Shown in pieces: positions 18,653 through 27,447 of a stretch of 45,494 bases of DNA; within the stretch, counting starts at the first letter, position 1, and the number at the start of each line of letters is the position of its first letter. Both the position numbers and the translations under genes were made by a program. The notes under the pieces were generated by a model. That model ran no database searches. It was not told the DNA's origin and saw only the letters and a list, made by a program, of their open reading frames with translations. This DNA is from Candidatus Abyssobacteria bacterium SURF_5 (GTDB lineage Bacteria > Abyssobacteria > SURF-5): the NCBI GenBank assembly GCA_003598085.1, contig QZKU01000119.1, forward strand, positions 1-45,494, read 5' to 3'.

Positions 18653-18785
18653 ATGGTCATACTCCACAGACGGCCAGCCTCCTCGTGTTCCCCATAAAGA
18701 GAACCGTGTTCAAATCTGCGCCTGCAGTGTTCAAAAGCGGCCCGAAAAATTCCATCGCCATTGCGGTCAGAACCCTCACTCTCTC

Positions 18786-19922
18786 TTAACGACCGCCGGC
18801 GCCGCTCATTCTATCCCATTTAAAGGTCAAAAGGCTGAGAACAAACAGGCACAGCAGGTATCCCAGTAAGACCAGCCAGGTCGGCCAAAGGTCGATCAGC
18901 TTAGCCTGCATGTTCATTACATGCCGCAAACCTTCGGAGAGATGTGTCAACGGGAGAAGCCAGATGAAGGGGAGCACTTTTCGGGGCATGATCTCCAGGG
19001 GAAGGAATACGCCGCACACCATGAGCATTGGCAGTGCGATAACGTTGGCAATTGTTGAGGCGACCTCCGGCGTCTTCGCCATGCCTGCAATCGCAAACGA
19101 TATCGCCGAACCGATCAAATTTCCGAGGACGACAAACAGGAGGAGCGATCCGACAGGAAACCCCAGGTTGGGCTCGAACAGGGTAAACCCGATAAGGCAG
19201 ATGAGCGCAGTCTGGATCAGAGCCAGCGTAAGGCGGAAGAAAACATGACTTGCCACGAAAGATATCTTGCTCAAGGGGGTGATCCATAGCCTGCGCAAGA
19301 TACCCTGCTCTCGGAGCCTCACGATCGTGGGTGCAAGCGAAAAGATACAACTTGGCAGGACCGCCATCGCAATGATGCCGGGCACCAGAAAATCAATGAA
19401 TCCGAAAAATTCCTCGACAGTCTTGATTTCGGTGCGCCGATAGGAAAGCGGGGGTCTCTTATACTCGCCCCCGGAAAGCACTTCCTCGTTTCTCTCTCTC
19501 AGGATATTGAATGCCATTTCCGTGAGCGCGAGCGCGCGAGCATCAGCGACCACTTCGACGTGCGCGCTTGATGTTAGGAGGTCCTTTTCGAAGCCCGCAG
19601 GAAATATAATCACCAGGCGCTGCCGTGCGGTGCGAGCCTGTTCACGAGCATCCTCCTCGGCCAGTTCCGTAACATCGAATTCAGAGGAAGAGGCAAGCTT
19701 TTCAATGAATTTTCTCGAAGCGGCCGAGTGATCGTTATCGGTTATCCCGATCGGAAAATGAATATCTTCCGGCCTCATGCTCCCGATGCCGGCGACATCT
19801 TTTAAGACGAACCCAAGAAGAATGAGGAGAAACACCGGCAAAACGATTACCCAGAATATCTCTTGCCGTACGCGGAGGAACATTCGCGCGTTGGCAAGAT
19901 AAAGCTGAAAGACGCTTTTCAT
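18786..19922 (-). CDS. ABC-2 type transporter permease
   Basis: 378 residues with the layout of ABC-2 permeases of the YbhR/YhhJ type. A first membrane helix (IFWVIVLPVFLLILLGFVL) is followed by a large external loop (about residues 45-175) and five further helices (FLVPGIIAMAVLPSCIF onward). The conserved core segment PLSKISF and the LTHLSEGLRHVM end are present. These proteins export drugs, lipids or other hydrophobic compounds with a separate ATPase. No ATP-binding subunit lies on either side, so the partner is elsewhere or shared. ATG 19922 has GAGG nine bases upstream. It converges with kdsD. Confidence 0.9.
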   Translation of the reverse strand: MKSVFQLYLANARMFLRVRQEIFWVIVLPVFLLILLGFVLKDVAGIGSMRPEDIHFPIGITDNDHSAASRKFIEKLASSSEFDVTELAEEDAREQARTARQRLVIIFPAGFEKDLLTSSAHVEVVADARALALTEMAFNILRERNEEVLSGGEYKRPPLSYRRTEIKTVEEFFGFIDFLVPGIIAMAVLPSCIFSLAPTIVRLREQGILRRLWITPLSKISFVASHVFFRLTLALIQTALICLIGFTLFEPNLGFPVGSLLLFVVLGNLIGSAISFAIAGMAKTPEVASTIANVIALPMLMVCGVFLPLEIMPRKVLPFIWLLPLTHLSEGLRHVMNMQAKLIDLWPTWLVLLGYLLCLFVLSLLTFKWDRMSGAGGR

Positions 19923-19987
19923 TTACTGCATCCTCACTAAGTTCCGTCGGACTGTTTGCGCGCGGTGGCTGCAGCGGAAACCTTATC

Positions 19988-19996
19988 ATCATACCA
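19988..19996 (-). promoter_or_regulatory. Predicted extended -10 promoter for the ABC permease
   Basis: The minus strand reads TGG followed by TATGAT (19993-19988), an extended -10 element, with no convincing -35. The predicted start is near 19981, 59 bases before the gene. Confidence 0.33.
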
Positions 19997-20046
19997 TATC
20001 TGCTGCAATGCCGCACAAGCTGGTTGAGATTCCTGGATTTGCGTAA

Positions 20047-21819
20047 GTGCTTGGACTATCAGCGAATTGGTTGTGCTCTAACCGGATGAGCATGTATAAT
20101 GAAATGTGTTGCTCTCGCGGGATTCCGCTGCACAAGGGTCGACGGGGAAAGTTTTTGGGCTGGATAATAAAACTGGTGCGACAGGACAAGGACTTGCATC
20201 TTTCCGTGCCGACACTGATCAGGAAACAGGGCCTTTTCATAATCCTGCCAATAATCGCCTTTACCTATTTTTCCTGGGGCTCGGGCATAGGCGCCAGGTA
20301 CTTCGATGAAGGGTATTTTCTTTATGGCGCCGACTGCATCTTACACGGGTTGGTGCCCTATCGCGATTTCTTCACCATTTATTTTCCGGGACAAATCTAC
20401 CTGCTTGCCCTGATATTCAAACTATTCGGCGATACTCTTTTCGTAGAGCGGGTTTTCAGCGTCATTGTTTTCTCGTTCCTTGCGACGATTGTGTTTATCA
20501 CAGCAAAAAGAATGGGTGCTATGCAACTGGCTCTCATTTCGTGGCTGCTGGCATTCCTGTGGTTTGGTGCATTCGGTTTTCTGTACTTTGCCACTCCTGC
20601 GCCAACCGCTTTGGTTTTCAGCCAGTTGAGTTGCCTGTTTTTCCTGGACTTCCTTTCGTCATCGCACAAGAAAAGTCTCTTCTTTGCCGGAATTTTCGCC
20701 GCGATTACGGCCCTCTTCAGGCAGGATTTCGGTCTCTACCTGATTCTTTCATCGACGGCAGTTGGACTGGTGTTCATTTTTCGGTCGGTCCGTTCTCGGG
20801 GGAGGGAACCCGCCGCCGCGTTTTACGAAATGATGGGATTCGGCCATTATTTTTTCGCCTTCTTGCTTCTGTTTGTTCCGGCCGGCCTTTTCTTCTTCAT
20901 CAAGGCGCCGCTCGAAGATCTGCTTTTTGACCTTGTTCAATGGCCCCTTGTAATCCAGCCTCGATTCATTTCCATCCCATATCCGCCGCCGCTGCCTGAC
21001 CTTTACCCGCTGTTGAGCGGAGAACAATCCGCGGGCTCATATTTGACTAAAACGCTCCTCAGGGTTCCCTTTTATTTTTCAATTATGATTTTTGCGTCAG
21101 CCCTCCTGCTCTTGATTAAGCTGCCGGAGCAGCTGTCGCGATGGAACGTTTCCTTCATCCTCATCCTGGGGCTGTTTTATCTGAATCTTGCCAGAGAACG
21201 GTCAGACCTGGCTCATTTGTATCCGGCGACGATCCAGGCGGCTATCCTTCTCCCCGCGCTGCTTTCGCGCAAAAACGGCGGCGGAAGAAGAGCGATCTTT
21301 CTCCGGACGATTGTTTTGGTTGTATCCCTCCTGATGATCGGTTCGCTTGCTCTGCATGGGTGGCGGTCTCTCCCGGTCTCGACCAATGGCTTGATCTCAC
21401 CTCAGTTGCGGCGAGCCCGCGGGCTATACCTGCATCCGGCAACCGCCGGGAATCTGGAGCTGGCGGTGAAATTCATCCGTTCTCATTCCTCAGAAGACGA
21501 AAGAATATTTGTGGGAAACTATCGTCATGACGTGAGTACCATGAACGACATCATGTTTTACTTTTTCTCTGAGCGCCAGTCGGCGACAAAGTATCACGCA
21601 ATCGGACTGGGTCTGGGAACGCTCCAAAAGGTGCAGGAAGTGATCGTTCGGGACCTGGACCGCCACGCAAACTACATCGTTATTTGGACCGCCTCGAAAA
21701 ACCATTTGACGGCTGAAACATCTCAGGGAGTCCTGCTCGTGGATGAGTACATTCGGGCTCACTATCAGCCCATCCGGAGGTTTGGCGATTACCTTGTTCT
21801 GCGCAGGAGAAGCATCTGA
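20047..21819 (+). CDS. Multi-pass membrane glycosyltransferase-like protein (GT-C fold)
   Basis: Up to 590 residues. After a poorly conserved N-terminal 60 residues come about ten hydrophobic helices. The first external loop contains ARYFDEGYFLYGAD, with the acidic pair typical of GT-C enzymes (ArnT/PMT, GT39 and GT83-like), and YRDFFTIYFPGQIYLLAL after it. The C-terminal soluble part (about 475-590) resembles the periplasmic domain of such proteins. The family transfers sugars from polyprenyl-phosphate donors to lipids or proteins at the outer face of the inner membrane; the substrate is unknown. The start is uncertain: GTG 20047, ATG 20086 or ATG 20104, none with a good ribosome-binding site. 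A TATAAT at 20095-20100 would favour a later start. A second such protein follows 20 bases downstream. Confidence 0.78.
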   Translation: MLGLSANWLCSNRMSMYNEMCCSRGIPLHKGRRGKFLGWIIKLVRQDKDLHLSVPTLIRKQGLFIILPIIAFTYFSWGSGIGARYFDEGYFLYGADCILHGLVPYRDFFTIYFPGQIYLLALIFKLFGDTLFVERVFSVIVFSFLATIVFITAKRMGAMQLALISWLLAFLWFGAFGFLYFATPAPTALVFSQLSCLFFLDFLSSSHKKSLFFAGIFAAITALFRQDFGLYLILSSTAVGLVFIFRSVRSRGREPAAAFYEMMGFGHYFFAFLLLFVPAGLFFFIKAPLEDLLFDLVQWPLVIQPRFISIPYPPPLPDLYPLLSGEQSAGSYLTKTLLRVPFYFSIMIFASALLLLIKLPEQLSRWNVSFILILGLFYLNLARERSDLAHLYPATIQAAILLPALLSRKNGGGRRAIFLRTIVLVVSLLMIGSLALHGWRSLPVSTNGLISPQLRRARGLYLHPATAGNLELAVKFIRSHSSEDERIFVGNYRHDVSTMNDIMFYFFSERQSATKYHAIGLGLGTLQKVQEVIVRDLDRHANYIVIWTASKNHLTAETSQGVLLVDEYIRAHYQPIRRFGDYLVLRRRSI

Positions 21820-21839
21820 ATTCGCAGTGGGCTATCTTT

Positions 21840-23699
21840 ATGTTTCCAATGATCGATGAGCAGATTGAAATGAAGAAGGCCGATGATCGGCCTGATAGGG
21901 CAGGCTGGAACTCAAGGCGTATTTATTTTAGCGTCGTCGGAATTCTCCTGCTCGCATTCCTTGTCACGGCCCTTTTTTACAGTTTCTCAGTGCCGATTTT
22001 CGAGGCTCAGGATGAAAGCGGCCATTTCTTTTACATCAAGTATTTTGCTGATCATCTAAAACTGCCCGATTATCGCGACAGCAGTGATCTTGAAGCCGCG
22101 GGATATCAATCTCACCAGCTGCCGCTATACTACTTTGTCCATGGGCTCATCTTGAAAATGATGGCGGATACCGATCTCGAATTTGAGTTTTATCCGAATC
22201 CTCTCAGGAGCCAGGGCTTGCCCGCGCTGTATTTTCATAACGCGCCCGGTGAAAAGTTTCCGTTTGCCGGGCCCTACAGAATTGTCCATCTCCTGCGTTT
22301 GCTAAACATATTCACGGGCGCATTGACCCTTCTTGTCATATATCAAATCCTTCGGCGGATGTTTCCGCCTGACAATCCTTGGCCCATTGCCGGAACGGCG
22401 TTTGTTGGGTTTCTTCCTCAATACACGTATCTTTCGGCAACGGTCAATAATGATATTGCTGCGGTTTTGTTTACAAGCCTGAGCCTGCTTTTCTTGACAA
22501 GATTCCTGTTGTCTGATGGAGCGCCTCTGCGACAGGTGTTGCTGATGGGGGTTTTCGTGTCGCTGGCTTTGCTGAGCAAGCAGTTGGCGCTGTTTCTTGT
22601 TCCGGTCGCATACGTGGCAGTCTCCTTGAAAGGGGATCTGCGTCAAAAAATCCTGAATTGGTCGGCTCTATCTGCGGCGCTCGCTCTGCTGGCCGGCTGG
22701 TACTATTTCCGCAATTATCTCCTTTTTGGAGATCCTTTGCTGCGGCACGTCCAGGAGAGCGAGCTTTTCCCGATTCTCGTCCAGCGGAAGACGCTGCCCC
22801 AGTTCCTCACCTATTTCTGCAATTATTTCTTTCAGCACTTCATCCGGAGCTTCTTCGGATCGTTCGGCTACATGACCGTCTGGATGTCATGGAATCTCTA
22901 TCTCTTCTATTCGCTGGCGGCAGGTGTCGGATTAGCTGTGTTTGCGGCCGGTCTTCTAGACGCTGAATTCAGGCGGCGATTCAGCAGGAAAATGAAGATG
23001 CCGCTCGTCGTATTTACGCTGGCGATCATCGTACTTATGACCCAGATACTGGCCGTGAATCTCGTGTATTCACAGCCGCAGGGGAGATGGGCATTCGGCG
23101 CGCTTGGCATTCTCGCTGTTTTTTGGGCATTGGGAATGGAGCGCTTGACGGCATCTTCACATCAATGGAAAGCCGTTGTCGCGGTAAGTGTAGTGTTCTT
23201 TCTTGTGAACCTGCACGTGCTGCAGCATACCGTTAGAAAAGCGTTTCCTGCAATGCCTGCAGTTGTGGACGTTATCCAAAATCAGTATCAGTCACATGTG
23301 GGCGAGCTGAGAATGGGGATGGTCGTAGCGCAAACTTTCCGCAGCGCCATCAGCGGCCTGGACCGGGTGGCGGTCCGGTTCACCACGTTTGGCCAATATG
23401 TTAATTCGCATATTGTTTTTCATCTGCGGGATGCCGAGAAGCCGGACCAGGATATCGCCATGATACAAATTCCCGCCGCTCATGTGAAGAATGAAACGTT
23501 TCACATCTTCACTTTTAATCCTCAACCCGACTCAAAAGGGAGAGCATACATCTTTTATATTGAATCGCCCAACGCCCAGAAAGGGGATGCAATCAGTCTT
23601 TACTACACGGAGTTCGATTCGTATCCCGGCGGGCGCGCATTCTTCAATGGTAAGCCCCTACGCGGAGATCTGACTTTTGTCACTGGCGGGTCTTCATGA
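21840..23699 (+). CDS. Multi-pass membrane protein, DUF2142 / GT39-like
   Basis: 619 residues with about ten membrane helices starting at residue 28. The loop FEAQDESGHFFYIKYFADHLKLPD, followed by YQSHQLPLYYFVHGLIL, is the signature of predicted GT-C membrane glycosyltransferases of the DUF2142 kind, with an Asp-Glu pair at the likely donor site. A C-terminal extracytoplasmic beta-rich region (about 500-615) could bind carbohydrate. It follows the other GT-C-like gene by 20 bases and precedes the molybdopterin enzyme by 33, so the three may be co-transcribed. The two membrane proteins probably decorate a shared surface glycan or lipid. Activity is inferred from family only. ATG 21849 is an alternative start. 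Confidence 0.75.
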   Translation: MFPMIDEQIEMKKADDRPDRAGWNSRRIYFSVVGILLLAFLVTALFYSFSVPIFEAQDESGHFFYIKYFADHLKLPDYRDSSDLEAAGYQSHQLPLYYFVHGLILKMMADTDLEFEFYPNPLRSQGLPALYFHNAPGEKFPFAGPYRIVHLLRLLNIFTGALTLLVIYQILRRMFPPDNPWPIAGTAFVGFLPQYTYLSATVNNDIAAVLFTSLSLLFLTRFLLSDGAPLRQVLLMGVFVSLALLSKQLALFLVPVAYVAVSLKGDLRQKILNWSALSAALALLAGWYYFRNYLLFGDPLLRHVQESELFPILVQRKTLPQFLTYFCNYFFQHFIRSFFGSFGYMTVWMSWNLYLFYSLAAGVGLAVFAAGLLDAEFRRRFSRKMKMPLVVFTLAIIVLMTQILAVNLVYSQPQGRWAFGALGILAVFWALGMERLTASSHQWKAVVAVSVVFFLVNLHVLQHTVRKAFPAMPAVVDVIQNQYQSHVGELRMGMVVAQTFRSAISGLDRVAVRFTTFGQYVNSHIVFHLRDAEKPDQDIAMIQIPAAHVKNETFHIFTFNPQPDSKGRAYIFYIESPNAQKGDAISLYYTEFDSYPGGRAFFNGKPLRGDLTFVTGGSS

Positions 23700-23732
23700 A
23701 GGTCAGTATCACGTTAGACACTGGAGGAAAGA

Positions 23733-25970
23733 ATGAGTGATTGGAAGAAAACCACCTGCGTTCTATGCGCGGTAAACTGCGGACTGGAAGTGCAAACAGA
23801 CGGGAACCTCATCAGCAATGTCCGTCCCGATAAAGAGTCGCCCCGCAGCCAGGGCTATGCCTGCCGAAAGGGGCTATCGATCGCGCACTTCCAAAATAAC
23901 ACTCAGCGGCTGAAGCGTCCTTTGAAACGAGTGAGCGGTTCTTTCGAGGAGATCAGTTGGGAGCAGGCGATCGATGAAATATCGGCGAAGCTCGAGCAAT
24001 TAATCGCTCGTCACGGGCCCAAGTGCCTGGCTTATATGGGGGGCGGGGGACAGGGATGCCATTTCGAGGCAGCCTTTGGAACGCGCCTGCTCCGGGGGCT
24101 GGGTTCTCGCTATCACTATTCCGCTCTCGCCCAGGAATTGACCGGCTTCTTTTATGTGCAGGGTGAGGCATATGGCCGGCAGTACATCCATCCGTTTCCT
24201 GATATTGAGAAAACGGATATTCTCGTACTCTGGGGCAGCAATGCATGGCGCAGTCACGGCATGAACCGCGCGCGGCCGGAGCTCATGCGGATGGCTAAAG
24301 ATCCTAATAAGTTACTGATTGTAATCGATCCCTGCAAGACCGATACCGCCGCCCGAGCCAATATTCACCTGGCCCCCCGGCCGGGGACGGACACCCTGCT
24401 GCTGAAGGCAATGATAGCCATTCTTCTTGACGACAGGATCTATGATGAGGAATTTGTGCAGGATCATGCAGCCGGATTCGGCGAAATCCTGCGCTTGTTC
24501 GGGAAATTTGATATTACCGCAGCGCTCGAAGTGTGCGGGCTTGATGAAGACAAGGTTCGCCATCTCGTTCATCTTCTGGCGGGCAACACGTGCAGCTTCC
24601 GATCGGATCTGGGTCTGCTCATGGGCCGCAATAGCACCCTCAATTCCTATTTCGAAATGATCTTGCTGAGCCTGCTGGGAGTGCTCGGACGACGCGGCGG
24701 AAACGTTTTCCTGGGACACATGGTTCCTCTGGGGACACACACTCCTGTTGAGAGTCCCGACAATTGGCGGACGGTAGCGACCAATTTTCCTGCGATAATG
24801 GGTGTTTATCCTCCGAACGTAATGCCGGAGGAAATTCTGAGTGAGGATCCCGAGCGGCTTCGAGCGGTAATCGTCAGCGGCTCCAATCCGCTGCGAATGT
24901 ATGCCGATACCAGCGCCTATGAGCTAGCTTTCAAACATCTTGATCTGCTAGTGACAGTCGAAGTGGCGATGACCGAAACCGCCGCCCTTTCGCATTACGT
25001 ACTGCCAGCCAAATCAGCGTATGAGAAATGGGACGGCTCGTTCTTTTCCTGGAAATTTCCCGAATACTATTTTCATTTGCGGCGGCCTGTCTGCGCGCCG
25101 CTTGGCGAGCCGAAAGAGGAGGCGGAAATCTATACTCGACTCGCGGATTCGCTGGGATTGATCCCGCAGATTCCTCCCGAACTGGAACGGGCTGCGGCCG
25201 GCGATCGAGCCGATTTCGCTGGGGCCTTGATGAACTTCCTGGCGGAGAATCCGAAATCCGCCGAGATGCTGCCGTTTATCCTTGCAAAAACGCTGGGAAA
25301 AACACTCGGTTCAGCGGCACTATCGCTCCTGTGGGGGATCCTCTTCCGACATTGCCAGAGCGGGTCGATCGGGCTCGAGAGGGCGGGCTATAAGCTTTCG
25401 CCGAATCTTGCCAACCAGCTCTTTGACAACCTGATGCAAACGCCCGGCGACCTTCTCATTTCCGTGCAGGATGTCGAGACCAATCTTCTCAGCAGCATAA
25501 GAACGAGCGACAAGAAAGTTCACCTTCATATTCCGGCGCTCGACGAGTGGGTTGAACGGATAACGCCCGAGATTGAGCGGAATGCGCTGCAGAATTCGGA
25601 ATTTCCCTTGGTCCTGGCGGCGGGCGAACGAACAGATTTCAATGCGAACTCGCTCATGCGGAACCCCGAATGGACCGGCGGGGTGCGGGCTTGCACGGTC
25701 AAAATTCATCAAGAGGACGCAGAGCGGCTTGGGTTGCGGACCGGCGCACCGGCAACTGTTGAAACGGCCGCGGGGAAAATCGTTTTGCCGGTGGAGATCT
25801 CCGATGTCCCACATCCCGGAATGGCGATCATCCCGCACGGCTTCGGGCTTGATTATGAGGGAAGCGTTGACGGCGCCAACGTGAATTACCTCGCTCCGGC
25901 TCGGAATCGCGATCCCGTTGCGGGGACGCCTCTGCATAAGTATATACCGTGTAGAATATCGGCTGGATGA
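23733..25970 (+). CDS. Molybdopterin (bis-PGD) oxidoreductase, single subunit
   Basis: 745 residues, DMSO-reductase superfamily. The N-terminus binds a [4Fe-4S] cluster (C9-x2-C12-x3-C16 and C44). It continues with the usual WEQAIDEI segment, the WGSNAWRSH and IDPCKTDTA pterin-binding parts, and a C-terminal dinucleotide-binding domain (VLAAGERTDFNANSLMRNPEW to IPHGFG). There is no Tat signal, so it is cytoplasmic. No electron-transfer or membrane subunit is adjacent. By motif alignment, the residue at the metal-ligand position appears to be Glu135 (SALAQELTGFF), where formate dehydrogenases have Cys or Sec. The substrate is unknown. Acetylene hydratase is similar in size but has Asp after the second cluster cysteine, where this protein has Ala13. 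GGAGG lies five bases before ATG. Confidence 0.9.
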   Translation: MSDWKKTTCVLCAVNCGLEVQTDGNLISNVRPDKESPRSQGYACRKGLSIAHFQNNTQRLKRPLKRVSGSFEEISWEQAIDEISAKLEQLIARHGPKCLAYMGGGGQGCHFEAAFGTRLLRGLGSRYHYSALAQELTGFFYVQGEAYGRQYIHPFPDIEKTDILVLWGSNAWRSHGMNRARPELMRMAKDPNKLLIVIDPCKTDTAARANIHLAPRPGTDTLLLKAMIAILLDDRIYDEEFVQDHAAGFGEILRLFGKFDITAALEVCGLDEDKVRHLVHLLAGNTCSFRSDLGLLMGRNSTLNSYFEMILLSLLGVLGRRGGNVFLGHMVPLGTHTPVESPDNWRTVATNFPAIMGVYPPNVMPEEILSEDPERLRAVIVSGSNPLRMYADTSAYELAFKHLDLLVTVEVAMTETAALSHYVLPAKSAYEKWDGSFFSWKFPEYYFHLRRPVCAPLGEPKEEAEIYTRLADSLGLIPQIPPELERAAAGDRADFAGALMNFLAENPKSAEMLPFILAKTLGKTLGSAALSLLWGILFRHCQSGSIGLERAGYKLSPNLANQLFDNLMQTPGDLLISVQDVETNLLSSIRTSDKKVHLHIPALDEWVERITPEIERNALQNSEFPLVLAAGERTDFNANSLMRNPEWTGGVRACTVKIHQEDAERLGLRTGAPATVETAAGKIVLPVEISDVPHPGMAIIPHGFGLDYEGSVDGANVNYLAPARNRDPVAGTPLHKYIPCRISAG

Positions 25971-26045
25971 TTTGTATCGTTCTGACAGCGAGGCTTGTTC
26001 CAAAATGGTCTGGGCTTCCAGGGGCTCAGGCAAGTGGTGCTGATC

Positions 26046-27185
26046 TCATGATGCCATTTCGGAAATCGCGTCCCACGCGTTATCGATTGCCTCATTCGTT
26101 TTCAAAATGTGAAAGAGGAAGTGGCGCGTCATCGCTCCGGATTTCTCCTCGGCTTCCAGCATTTTCCAAATCGCCGTAGTCTTCATGCTTTTTGAACATG
26201 CTTCCATGACGGAGGCATCGGACGCGTCAGCATGCTGGGCCGCGTATTCCCCGAGAAATGTTCCCGCCTCATATCCCAGACTGAGACTGCTCAGGATTCC
26301 CGATCCGCCGCTCGCGCCGACCTGCCCGGCTGCATCGCCCACGAGAATCAGTCCCGGCCGCACAAAATCCTGCAGAAGACCTCCGAAGATACACCTGTCA
26401 GTACTGGTCAATACGGGGGAAGCGTTTCGCAGGCGCTCCCGCAGAACCGGGTGCTCCTCACGATGGCGTTCCCATGCCGCTCGAAGGTCGGCTTCTGTGA
26501 CGCCAGGCGATGTTTCCCAATACACGATCCCGCAGTCGGCGCAGGTCCTGCCTTTCGGAAACAGCCAAAGCGCGCCCGCCGGCTCGGTTAACAGGAAGAA
26601 CTCGAGCACGTCCTCATCCGGTATATCCGCGCCTTCGACTACGGCCTTAAAGGCGGGGCAGGCAGTGGGCGCGGCAAACCTGCTCTGCCGGCCTACTCTC
26701 GAGTTCCAGCCATCGGCTGCGATTACCGCTTTACTGGTTATATCCGCAGTCTGCCCAAGCTGAGAGCACTTTACCCCGACAACCCGCTCACGTTCATCAA
26801 GAAGCACACCCTTAACCTCTGTGTTCAACCGAAGCTCAGCGCCGGCCCCGACACAGGCTCTCGCTATCCCAAACACGAGCGGTCGGTACTCGATGATCAG
26901 GGAAGCCTCAGCCTTGTTCACCAGCATGTTTTTTTCGCAGGATGGGCTGAAGATTCGCCTGCGTTTGCTGATTCCGTGGATCATTGACCGGGGCATAGGC
27001 TGCTGTAGTATCTTCTCGATGACGGAATAATTTTGCTTGATGACCTCGCCTTTCACTTTAGAGGCCACCTCGGAGGCGGCATCGAGAACCAGAGTCGTGG
27101 CGTCCGCTCTCGCGGAAGCGACGGCTGCGGCGAGTCCGGCGACTCCCGCCCCTACAACTATCACGTCGTAATCGGACTTTTTCAT
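26046..27185 (-). CDS. FAD-dependent oxidoreductase, geranylgeranyl reductase family
   Basis: 379 residues. N-terminal YDVIVVGAGVAGLAAAVASA is a Rossmann FAD-binding motif, and ILVGDAAGQVGASGGSGILSSL is the second FAD motif of the GGR/PHBH-like group. Members reduce isoprenoid double bonds of chlorophyll, menaquinone or lipid side chains, or act as other flavin monooxygenases and reductases. The central part carries the usual RPLVFGIARACVGAGAELRLNTEV segment. Substrate identity is not visible. With three MEP genes in the window, an isoprenoid substrate would be reasonable, but the gene is not in an operon with them. ATG 27185 has a weak GAGAG upstream. It converges with the molybdopterin gene, with 75 bases between them. 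Confidence 0.87.
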   Translation of the reverse strand: MKKSDYDVIVVGAGVAGLAAAVASARADATTLVLDAASEVASKVKGEVIKQNYSVIEKILQQPMPRSMIHGISKRRRIFSPSCEKNMLVNKAEASLIIEYRPLVFGIARACVGAGAELRLNTEVKGVLLDERERVVGVKCSQLGQTADITSKAVIAADGWNSRVGRQSRFAAPTACPAFKAVVEGADIPDEDVLEFFLLTEPAGALWLFPKGRTCADCGIVYWETSPGVTEADLRAAWERHREEHPVLRERLRNASPVLTSTDRCIFGGLLQDFVRPGLILVGDAAGQVGASGGSGILSSLSLGYEAGTFLGEYAAQHADASDASVMEACSKSMKTTAIWKMLEAEEKSGAMTRHFLFHILKTNEAIDNAWDAISEMAS

Positions 27186-27447
27186 GCCATGCTCTCAGAT
27201 GCCTCTGCCAACCAAGACGGCTTGCGCCCTCTCGAGAATCGGCACCCTTTAGATTTAAATCCAATATCAGTTGCCGCTTTGCCCGGTGTTCTTTCTGGGC
27301 AATTATATGGCTCGTTCAAAAGGAAAGTCAATTATTGTGTATGTTGATGGAACCCGCCGTTTTGATAATCATTAGAAAAGGTGGTAGTATGATTCTCATC
27401 GTTCGAGCGACTGGATACCCTCTTTTCAGGAGTGGAAGGAGCTGACA

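Noticed and set aside
18657-18761. 34-codon minus-strand frame between kdsD and the ABC permease
   Set aside because: No convincing ribosome-binding site, no membrane or domain pattern, and it sits in a convergent gap; probably chance.
23733-25970. Acetylene hydratase as identity of the molybdopterin enzyme
   Set aside because: Length and single-subunit form are similar, but the catalytic Asp after the second cluster cysteine is Ala13 and the metal-ligand Cys is absent.
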